Positions 53,805 to 64,000 of a DNA stretch of 64,000 nt are shown piece after piece. This stretch comes from Cynocephalus volans (taxonomy: Eukaryota > Chordata > Mammalia > Dermoptera > Cynocephalidae), in contig NC_084467.1 of NCBI RefSeq assembly GCF_027409185.1, positions 17,288,501 to 17,352,500 on the forward strand, in the 5' to 3' direction. A program made the position numbers and the translations under genes. Each line of letters begins with the position of its first letter. Position 1 is the first letter of the stretch. The notes under the pieces were generated by a model. The model saw nothing but the letters and a program-made list of their open reading frames with translations. It was not told the origin of the DNA and ran no database searches.

Positions 53805-54015
53805 TAAAAAAGGCAATATTGGGAAGTGTTTGCTACAGGCTGTTCTAAGCACCTTATACTCACCATAACTCTACAACAAGATACGTGACTATTATTTTTA
53901 TTTTGCAGATGATGAAACAGAGGCATGGAGAAGCAGCATGCTGTGTGGGTGTGCTTCTTGGTCTTGCACGTAGCTAGAAAGTCCAGTCTGGCTTCAGAGC
54001 CCATGCTCTTACCCA
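53805..54015 (+). repeat. MIR
   Basis: GTTCTAAGCACCTTATACTC, TATTATTTTTATTTTGCAGA and GATGAAACAGAGGCATGG. Confidence 0.85.
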
Positions 54016-54649
54016 CAAACCATCTGCAGCCTGGAGAAGAGGGCCTGGGCAGTCCTGGCCTTCAGGGGGAAAGAAGGATGGAGGTGTGGGCGAGTCTAGG
54101 AAGGAGTGGGCAGAGGTGGGCAAGTGCATGCCACTGCTGTCAGACACAAGTTGAATGAAGGGAAGATCAGAGCCTTTCGCCATCTGTAAGGGCCTCCAGC
54201 ATCTCCAGAGTCCCACATGGCTCTGCCCAGGGAGTGGAGCCCAGTGGCCGTGCTTCCTACAAGGCCCAGCAGCTTCAGACCTGGGCCTTCATCAAGTGCC
54301 CTGCCGGCCCTGGCAGCGCTGGCTCGACCAGCCGAGATGCTGCAGTTAAATGGGCCTCTCCTGGTGATGGGGCTGTTGCTGGGAAAGGCTGCAGGCTTTG
54401 TCTGCTGCGGTGACTGAGGGCAGGTCATTACCTGGCAGCGACCATCATACCTCATGCCCGTGGGCTCCAGGATGGTCCCCTGGAGGTGTCTCCATTGGAG
54501 GCTGGTCCAGACGCACCCAGTGAGGCCCGCTTCTGTAGTCGCCTTATACGGGGATGTTCTCTTCCCGCAGGCTTTGAGGATGGAGCTGGGGAGCACTTTG
54601 GGTAAAGGGCAAGAGAAAGGTTCAACCAGCCTTGGGGTGGATCGAGAAG

Positions 54650-54845
54650 AAAGTGGCCATTTCCTGTGGGCCCACTATGTGCACTGCACTATGCCAGGTG
54701 CCTTTGCATCCAATTTCTTAATTTTCACAATTCGGAGAGGTCAGTGTTCTTATCTCCATTTTGCAGATGAGAAAGTTGAGGCTCGGGGAGGTGAAATGAC
54801 CAAGGTTCCAGGGCTTTTAAATAGAGCTAGGATTTGAGTCCAGGT
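54650..54845 (+). repeat. MIR
   Basis: GCCCACTATGTGCACTGC, TCTCCATTTTGCAGATGAG and AGTTGAGGCTCGGGGAGG. Confidence 0.85.
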
Positions 54846-55074
54846 TGTCCCTGGCCATTTACCTTCTTTATGTCCTAAGGCCCCTCTCTCAAAACCTACC
54901 CAAATCCCACTCACTCCACACCCCAAGACCTTACTGCCCTGTCCTGATGGTTCAGGACCGCATATAACTCGGTAGCATGTTCACACATCAGCAGACACCT
55001 CGGACAGACCCAACAGGAGATGACAAGACTACAGGGACATGTGGGCATCTGTACAGTTGCGGAGAGATTTGGGG

Positions 55075-55265
55075 CCAGCAATCATTAACACACTGATCAA
55101 ATCATGTAATGAATCTCTGGCCACCAGGCCAAGGATCATTTTAGTTGAGTTAAAAGTAGGAACAAAGTTATGTGTTTTTATCTAGCTAAAAAGTAGTCAT
55201 ATTTTGTTTTCCAGCTTATTTCTAGCTCCATAAAAGTAGTATAAAAATCAACATTGTTGTCTTCC
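55075..55265. promoter_or_regulatory. Candidate conserved non-coding element (AT-rich)
   Basis: A sharply AT-rich stretch free of recognised repeats, with homeodomain-type cores (CATTAAC, GTAATGAATC) and TTTTTATCTAGC. Nothing more can be said from the sequence alone. Confidence 0.2.
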
Positions 55266-56286
55266 GTCTCTGCTAGGAGTTCCCCTTCCCCCCATCTGCT
55301 GACAGGCTGGCCAGGGGCATCTGGGCCCGTGTCTCTTGTTGCTGACTTTCCTGCTTGTCTGTTTGGCCCTGCTAGGGATGGGCATAGGCTGGGCCCAGCT
55401 GAAGGTCCTACCAAATGGAGGGTCTGAACTTGGGTGCGGGGACGTTTCCTGGAAGGCAGGGGCATTTGCCAGGAGGGTCCCATTTTGTGGGTTGGGGTGG
55501 GTAGCAGGTGACTAGATCCGAGGCCCTATGGGAGGGAGGGGGCTGGGCCACACTCCAGTGGCTGCCAAGTCTTTAAGAAGAGCCCAGCTTCTTGGCCTAG
55601 TGTTCTGGGCCCTTCCCACGCAGGCCCTCGTCCATGCCTTCTGCTTCCTTCCCTGCCCCACCTCCCTTGCAGCCTCCAGACAGGAGCCACTCAGCAATCT
55701 CTCTGTCTCACACCTCCTTCCATTTGCATTCTAGCGTCACCTTTCCTTGCTTGCAGATATAACCTGTGTGAAGGAGGCCAGCATGGGTTAGACGCAGAGT
55801 CGGTGCTTAGAAAGCTCACCTTCATTCCTTCCTCCCTCTGTATGTGCCAGCATCACACTACCTGCCCGATCTGGGGGGACTCTTAGTATAACAGAAGAAG
55901 CACAGCACCAAGTCAGAGAAGCCTCTAGCCTAGATGGGGGCCAGGAAAGTCTGAGGCCCATTGCAGAGGCAGTAGGTTGGGTATTGACTGTCCAGCGTCC
56001 AGGATGTTTGGGGGTCCCCCCCTGCCAACTCTTAGTCCCTCTGCTTTGGAGGAGACTCCTCAGAACCTGTGATCTGCTAAGCCAACCTGGTCATTGTGTT
56101 CCTTCAGCCACTGGGTTTGCTTCAGTCAGAGCCTAGGGGACATGATGAGATTTGGCTGGGGCAGCTGAGGCAGACCCAAGCCCTCCTTTTCTTGGAGTCT
56201 GAGCCTGGTTCTCCAGCCTGCCCTCCACTCTGGGACCTCTCCACAGCCTCCCAGTACACACTCCTTGAGCATAAGGAAGCCAAATT

Positions 56287-56500
56287 GTATTCTTTTTTTT
56301 TTTTTTTACAAATTGATACTTTACATTTATTTCATAACTTTCTCAGATTACAAAAATAATGCGTGCTCATTGTGAAAAAAGTTAGAATGTACCAAAAAAG
56401 AAAATAAAAATCACCTGTAGTTGCATCACTAACAGATAAGAAATATATTGGTGTATATACTTCTGGTGTTTTCTAAGCAATATGTTACACACACGTGATT
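56287..56500 (-). mobile_element. L1M-class 3' UTR fragment, antisense
   Basis: An oligo-T run at about 56292-56307 is followed by TTACAAAAATAATGCGTGC, TCATTGTGAAAAAAGTTAG and AAATAAAAATCACCTGTAG, as in complements of old L1 3' ends. Confidence 0.6.
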
Positions 56501-56579
56501 TAAAGCTAATAGCGACTAAATTTCCAAACCCAGTTTCTCTCACTGAAGAGAAATAACTAACAGTTTATGATTTCCATAC

Positions 56580-56790
56580 ATGGGCGTGAGGTTAGGCATT
56601 TCATAGGCATTGACCCTCCGTCTTCACTCCCACCCTCTGGAGTGAGTAGACATTCCCCCATTTTATAGCAAAGGAAACTGAAGATCTGAGAACTTAAATA
56701 ATATGGACATGCCCAAAGGCTCATAGGTAAAACATAGCAAAACTAATTTCAAAACCTTATCTATCTATTCTAAAACCCTTGGTTTTTCCA
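56580..56790 (+). repeat. MIR
   Basis: CCATTTTATAGCAAAGGAAA, CTGAAGATCTGAGAAC and GGCTCATAGGTAAAAC. Confidence 0.7.
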
Positions 56791-56818
56791 TATACCATGA
56801 TGCTGCTTCCACCATCAG

Positions 56819-58180
<1,362 letters not shown>

Positions 58181-58699
58181 CATCGAATCTACAAATGTGC
58201 ACCCCTAACTGCTGGGATACAGGAGGCCAATGCCTCTCCAGCTGCAGCTGGATGGAGCTAAGAGTCAGGGCCCCAGTGGGAGGGGAAGGTGGAGGTGAAG
58301 CTGCCTGGAGGGAGGGAGAAAGGGGAATTCCCCATTTTGGTCTTGGATGGGACCGCAGGGGTCAGCTGGCTCAGTCCCCGAGTGGTGCCCAGTGTCCACT
58401 CCAGGAGCAGCCTGGGTCTAACAGCCAGGGCTTTGCCTAGAGGGGCTTCCCAGCTCCAAACCTAATCCTTTCTGCCGAGCCCTGGAAGTGCCACCTCTAG
58501 TCTGGCACCATGACCAGAACCACATTCCAACCTGAAGGGTCCCAGGTGCCCAGAAGTGAATTCACAATTGGGGAGAAAAGGAGGCCCTAAAGCTGGTGGG
58601 GGCAAGAAGGAGAGGCAGGCATGTGCACTGGCCTTTGTGGCCATACCTGTCCTTCCCCAGCAGAAAGGGCTGGAGGGGGCCCCTGGGCAAAGAGGAGCG

Positions 58700-58960
58700 G
58701 GAAGACCGTAGCTTGGACTGGATGGATCGAGGTTTGAATCCACCTCGGCCGCTAATCAGCTGTGAGAGCTGGGGCAGATGCCTTTCCTCTCCGAGCCTTG
58801 GTTTCCTTGTCTGTAAAATGGGAATAATCCTACATGCTTCCTGGAATTATTGTGAAGATTAGGCAAGATGAATCATGAAAACATTCAGCCTGGTGCCTGG
58901 CATAAGCAGAGTCCACAAACGTTTGCTTTTATTGTTATGAAGACTAAGAATCCAGCTTCA
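58700..58960 (-). repeat. Near full-length MIR
   Basis: GGTTTGAATCCACCTCGGCC, CCTTGGTTTCCTTGTCTG, TAAAATGGGAATAATCC and ATTATTGTGAAGATTAGGC. Confidence 0.9.
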
Positions 58961-59195
58961 GACCAAGCTGGGTTAATTCCCTAAAGAGTTGGCCTTGGTT
59001 GTAATTCCAGTTCTCAGCTGAGGGACCTTGGCCAACCGACTATAGGCTTCTTTGGGTGTCAGTTTGCTCATCTGTAAAATGGGGAGAACAGTTGTTCCTA
59101 CTTCAAGGGTAGATATGAGGACTGTATGATACAAAGGGCTTAGCACCATGCCTGGCACATAGTAGGTGCTCAGCAAATGTTCATTTCTTCCTCTT
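58961..59195 (-). repeat. Second MIR in tandem
   Basis: CATCTGTAAAATGGGGAGAA, ATATGAGGACTGTATGATAC and CCTGGCACATAGTAGGTGC. Confidence 0.9.
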
Positions 59196-59199
59196 TGTG

Positions 59200-59400
59200 T
59201 ACTGGATGTGGAAGTGCAGGTGTTGTAGGAAACAGAGAAACCCCAGATCTGGAGTCAGAGAACAAGATTCTGCCCCAGGCCTGGCACGAAATTGCTGGGC
59301 TTTCCCTGGTATCCTGACCTCTGGGTCTCAGGAAGCTTCTTTTCTAAGTGATGACACTGGACTTGATGTTCCCCCTCTGACTCCATAGTTCCGTATTGTA
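59200..59400 (-). repeat. MIR remnant
   Basis: CCCAGATCTGGAGTCAGAGA and CTGACCTCTGGGTCTCAGG. A degraded copy, less certain. Confidence 0.4.
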
Positions 59401-60084
59401 AGGGGAAAAAAAAACCCTAAAAAAAATCACTGCTACTAAAATAAAGGACTGAAGGCAGCGCGCCTTGCTTGAGGTGGCTGTGACAGGTGGATGCCACACT
59501 TTTGCTTTGGGAAATCCCCTTGAGAGCCCCTTTCTGGTTATGAAAGGTCAGGGTTTCCCCCTCCCCCGACCAGTTGGGCCTGGTCCCAAAGAAGGTCATG
59601 GCAGAGTGCAGGACATGGCTCTGTGTAACAAGGAGCAGGAGTTTGGGAGTTATCTCTCGGCAGCTGGAGAATGAAACCTCAGCAGGCCCCGGGACTTGGA
59701 GCAGAGTGGGGACAAGCCGGGCGCTCTTAGGCAGAGAGGGGCTCAGCAATAGGCAGCAACCGGAGCCAAGGAGCTGGGGGGCCCAGCCCGAGAGGGCCCA
59801 GGAACGTCCTGAAATCTCTCTCCTTTCCCCAAACCTTCACCAAAGTCTGTTGCACACACAACCTTGTGTCTGTGGAGCTTTGGAGCAGGAGGGGGTCAGG
59901 GACAGAGAGAGGCTGGCGGGCAGCAGGGTACGGTGGAGGTGTGGCTCAGCCAACGGCAGAACTAGAGGTGAAGGGAGGCAGGGACCCTGCGTCCTTCTTA
60001 GGAGGTCTCAGAAATATGGAGACTGGCATTGGACTTCCTGCAGTAGGGGGTGTGGGGGGTTGAACTATTTTATTAATTATAATT

Positions 60085-60475
60085 GTTGATTGAAATGAAG
60101 GACATAGTGAACCCAGAGGACATGGAGATATCAGGGTTATGGTTTCGTGTTTGTACAGCTAGGATTGGTAGAGACGAATTGGTAGAGAAGCAGCTGGGGC
60201 TTGGTGGGGGAAAGGCCTGACCCCGGGCCTGGAGTCAAGAAAGCAGGACATTGGAGTGGAGAACTGGGGGATGGTGTCGCTGCAGAGGGTGATGGGGCCA
60301 GGTCACGAAGGACCTGGCATACTAGGACTTGACTTTTTCTATAGGCAGTGGGGAGCCATGGAAGACTTCAGAGCAGGAGAGGGACACGGAGCAAGCTGTC
60401 TGTGGGATGATGGCTCAGCAGTGTGCGGACGATGGACTGGAGTGGGACAGAGGCAAAGGCAGGGAGGGGGAATGA
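60085..60475 (-). repeat. L2
   Basis: CCAGGTCACGAAGGACCTGG, TAGGCAGTGGGGAGCCATGG and AGACTTCAGAGCAGGAGAGG. Confidence 0.75.
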
Positions 60476-60764
60476 GCGTCTGGTGCTGAGGACAATTCAC
60501 TGGAGGGTTTGTTGTGGCTGGATCAACACAATCGGGTTACGAAGGGTGGCTGTGATGCCGCCTCCTGTGAAAGCGGGCACCTGTGTAATGGTCCTGGTGG
60601 CAGCCCGAATTCACCTGCATCCATCACCGCCTTCCTCCCAGTCTCAGCTTTCCCTGTGACTCAGCTCCCTGAGGACCCAACACAGGCTTGGGGGAATTTT
60701 GAAAGTTTTGTCATTTTGGAGGTGACTCAGCTAAAAGGGAGGGCCAGGGAGAAGGGGATCCCTC

Positions 60765-60915
60765 ATCCCAAGAACATTTATGTCATCCTTAAATCTTCAT
60801 GGTCACAGCCAAGGTCCGGCCACCTCACCAGCTGATCTCATTTCACAGATGGGGAAACTGAGGCTTAGAGAGAGGAAGGGACTTGTGCAGGCTCCAGTGG
60901 CCAGAGCGAAGGCCC
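60765..60915 (+). repeat. MIR
   Basis: CATTTCACAGATGGGGAAAC then TGAGGCTTAGAGAGAGG. Confidence 0.85.
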
Positions 60916-61010
60916 GGGTCCAGTTCATCATTCTCTGTGTGACCCTGGGTGGATCTCTTCTCCCCTCTGGGCCTCTGTTTTCTCATCTGTAAGATGGGCT
61001 TGCCGGAGCC
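60916..61010 (-). repeat. MIR fragment in inverted orientation
   Basis: GTGTGACCCTGGGTGGATC, CTGTTTTCTCATCTGTAAG and ATGGGC. Confidence 0.7.
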
Positions 61011-61879
61011 CTCTCCTCCCTCCTGCAGGGCTACCCTGGCTGTCTGCCTCACACCCCATCCCAATCAGCTGCCTGCATCCCTGTCCATGGGTCACGGCCA
61101 CCATGGAGGGTGGTTTCCTGTCTCAGCTGGGCATCTGTCTTCAGTCTGTTTTCTTGTTGCAGGTGGCTCTCTCTAAGGCCCATGTCACTGTCCTGACCTT
61201 CACCACGCTCCTTAGGACCCCTAGCTGCTTCTTGTCCCCTCACACAGAAGAGGCAACTCTGCCTGCTACCTTATCAAGTCCCCAGGCCCTTGGTGGGCAC
61301 ATCCTTGGTTTCCCACCTCCACCCATCCACCCACCAAGGACCCCTCCACTCCCTCCGCACCTGCTGTCCTCTGGTCCCCAGGCTGGGGGCTCCTGCCTGG
61401 GGCATGGCTGCTCCTTCCACTCTCTTCCAGGACCTCTTCTCTTGCCTCCTCTGGGGCCTGGCACCTGCAGTAACCCCCACTCTCCCTTCCCCTTCCCCTC
61501 CCTTCTCTGGCTCACATCTCAAAATGAACAACCCCAAGCCTCCCTTGACCCTGCATCTTGTCTCTAGGTACCAAGCTCTTCACTTGGTCTGGGACCTCCT
61601 AAGTGTGCTCAACTAACGCGCCTTTGCTTCCCCGGGCATGCTTCAAGCCACTGCCATCAGCTCCATCTCCCCTCCCCCATCATCCAGCAGCAGCATGCCA
61701 ATGACTTCATTGTCAAGTCCAAGGGATAACCCTCTACGACTTAGCTTATACAGCTACCATTTTTTCCTTCTGGAAAGTTCTTTTCCCTCTATGTTAGACT
61801 CTGACAGTGACCTCCCCATACAGCCACTCTCCCTTGAATCTTTGCTAACAGAGCCCAGATTCTATTCAGGAAAGCAATA

Positions 61880-62190
61880 TGCTCTGCTAAAAGACCACAT
61901 TTCTCAACCTTCCTTGCACCTGGGGGTGGCCAATGAGGTGTAAGTGAAAGCCATGGGGAGAGGTGGGAAAGGGCTTCCAGAAACACCCTTTGAAAGAGTC
62001 TGGGCAGTCTCAGCTGAGCGGCAAGTTTTCTGATTTTGCATCTTCCTTCTCCTTGCTGCTGGAATGTGAATGTGATGGCTAGAGCTGCAGCAGTACTCAT
62101 GTGACCATGAAGTGACCTTGAAGGTGGAAATCAGGGCTAAGAACAGCCGGGCAAGAGAGAAAGAGCCCAAGTCTCTGAGGATGGGGGGCT
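61880..62190 (+). repeat. MaLR/ERVL-like LTR fragment
   Basis: CTCAACCTTCCTTGCACCTG, GGTGGCCAATGAGGTGTAAG, TGGAATGTGAATGTGATGGC and GTGACCATGAAGTGACC follow the usual order of this repeat type. Confidence 0.5.
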
Positions 62191-62587
62191 GCCTCCCTCT
62201 GCACTTCCTCAAAGGACAGAACCGAATCTGTGTCTTGATCAAGCCACTGATTTGGGTTTTCTCTTGCTTACAGCAGAATCCAATCCTAGATTATGCAGCT
62301 TTGGAACTGTGTTTCCTGGCTTTCCTCCTACCTCTTGGGCTGATCTTTGCTCCATTTGTGGGTGCTTTCATCATCCCACTCCTAAAACACGGGAACCCCC
62401 CTTTTTTCCTGTATCCCAATATTCAAGCAGGACGTCCTACAGAACCCTCAAGCTCAACAGCCCGAATACTCCCTCATGCCTATTTCCCCTCCTAAGGGCC
62501 CAACTCAGCTGGCGGATCTGCATTCTCCTCTTTTCCAGACCCCTCTACCCCCATCAACTTCTCACATACAATCATTCCTCAAGATCT

Positions 62588-63335
62588 AGAAATTCACCAC
62601 TTCACATCCATTAGGATGGCTACTACCAAAAACCAGAAAATAACAAGTGTTGGTGAGGATGTGCAGGAAGTGGAACTCTTGTGCTCTGCTGGTGGGAGTG
62701 TAAAATGGTGCAGCTGCTATGGAGATAGTATGGAGGTCCTCAAAAGATTAAACATAGAATTAGCATATGAGCCAGCAATTCAGCTTCTGAGTGTATATGC
62801 TAAAAGAAGTGAAATCAGGGACTCAAGCAGATATTTGTACACCCATGTTCACGGCAGCATTATTTACAATAGCCAAAAGGTGGAAGCAACCCATGTGTCC
62901 CTTGATGGATGAATGAATAAACAAAATGTGGTATACACTTGCACATACAATGGAATATTATCCAACTTCAAGAAGGAAGGAAATTCTGACAACACGCTAC
63001 AACATGGATGAACCTTGAGGACATTATGTTAAGTGAAAGAAGCCAGTCATAAAAGGACAAATACTATATGATTCCACTTATGAGGCACCTAGAGGAGTCA
63101 GACTCACAGGGACAAAGTAGAATGGTGGTTGCCAGGGTGTTTGTGGGGAGGGAGAGTGGGGAGATAGCATTTCATGGGTACAGAGTCTCAGTTGTAGAAG
63201 ATGAGAAAGTTCTGGAGATGGATGGTGCTGATGGGTGCACAACTTCAGGAATGTACTTAATGCCACAGAACTATACAATTAAAAATGGTAAATTTTATTT
63301 TACCACCATAAAAAGAAGAGATCTAGCAGTTTTAC
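62588..63335 (+). mobile_element. L1 fragment, ORF2 end plus 3' UTR (L1M class)
   Basis: Starts with TTCACATCCATTAGGATGGC, then TGCTGGTGGGAGTGTAAAAT, CAGCATTATTTACAATAGCC, ACAATGGAATATTATCCAAC and AGGACAAATACTATATGATT. The 3' UTR includes TGGTGGTTGCCAGGGTG and ACTATACAATTAAAAATGG. 5'-truncated and inactive. Confidence 0.95.
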
Positions 63336-63389
63336 TTGCTAAATAGTCCCAAATGCATTCCTGTCTCCTTGATAGCTTTTGACTCTTAG

Positions 63390-64000
63390 TGGGTCCACTG
63401 CAGAACCTTCTTTCTGGTTTCCCTGCCTCCAGTTTCATTTTCAGCCACAGCCCAACTCTTTCTTAATCAGAGTACCTTTCTAAATCTCAAATCTGTTCAT
63501 ATCAGTTCTTTCCATAGGACCCTCCATGCCTTCCATGGCCTATGGGACTAATTCCAAGGCCCTTAGCCTGCATTCTAAGCCTTCTCTGATCTGCCCCCTG
63601 TCTGTCTTCTCAGTCACCACCTCCTTCTTTTTGTTTCAGTAATTCCTCAAGTGCCCTGGGCTGTTTCATACCTCTGTGCCTTTGCAGGTGCCATTCCCTC
63701 TGCCTGCATGCTCACGATGACACCTCTGCCTTCTCTCCTTTGCACATCCCATTCATCCTTCGAGACCCTGTGTACACCTGTATACATCTATTACTGCACA
63801 CGTCAGGCTGTGCTGTGATTATCTGCCTGCATGTCTATCTCCAGGAACTCCTCCAACTTCCCTCCTCCTTCTCCAGGAAGTCCTGCCTGACTTCTCTAGC
63901 CCACAGTGATACCCACCTCCTCTGAGCTCATGGTCTCTCACTGGAGGCACCATTTCAGCATTTGCTTGTTCCCTGTCTTGTCTTTGATTAATTCTTTCAT
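63390..64000 (+). repeat. Long L2 fragment reaching the window end
   Basis: CCCTCCATGCCTTCCATGGC, CCAAGGCCCTTAGCCTGC, ATACCTCTGTGCCTTTGCAG, CATCCTTCGAGACCCTG and CTCCAGGAAGTCCTGCCTGA in L2 consensus order. Confidence 0.9.

Noticed and set aside
62616-62912. 98-codon plus-strand open frame
   Set aside because: It lies wholly within the L1 3' fragment.

Overview
The window is ordinary nuclear DNA from a placental mammal. It contains one recognisable protein-coding gene, WNT4, complete and on the minus strand. The five coding exons splice with GT/AG borders into a 351-residue secreted Wnt ligand (77+236+132+143+468 nt). Ancient mammal-wide repeats dominate the rest: MIR, L2, MER5/MER20-type hAT elements, MaLR LTRs and old L1 ends. 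There is no Alu, B1/B2, carnivore or ruminant SINE. The only young-looking SINE (1008-1115) is a bare tRNA-Ile-derived monomer with a CAA-type tail and a perfect 18-bp target-site duplication. That structure resembles the t-SINE/CYN family described from colugos (Dermoptera). An MST-like MaLR LTR at 8279-8675 would fit a relative of primates. Colugo is therefore my preferred source; some bat lineages also carry tRNA-derived SINEs, so this is inference.

Layout. 1-2205 is WNT4 downstream flank (an MIR split by the SINE, and a U2 snRNA fragment). About 2206-4849 is the predicted WNT4 3' UTR. Exon 5 (4850-5317), exon 4 (5857-5999) and exon 3 (6092-6223) are tightly clustered. Intron 2 (6224-14282) leads to exon 2 (14283-14518). 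Intron 1 (14519-28576) carries a MER20 and several unexplained AT-rich or motif-rich stretches. Exon 1 (28577-28653) lies in a strong CpG island, about 28010-29560. From 29.6 to 64 kb there is no gene I can support. This upstream intergenic DNA contains repeats, a retro-pseudogene resembling ANKDD1 (ankyrin and death domain), a 30-bp minisatellite, a short orphan CpG-rich segment (about 52.2-52.5 kb) and a few unique stretches that are plausible distal enhancers.

In known mammalian maps WNT4 lies between CDC42 and ZBTB40. Neither gene is visible here. I see no bacterial-type operon, CRISPR array, phage or new multi-gene system. The points worth checking are cis-regulatory and mobile-element details around WNT4. 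In repeat entries, '+' for MIR means the consensus strand reading TTTACAGATGAGGAAACTGAGG; '-' means its complement. Ends of ancient repeats are approximate throughout.
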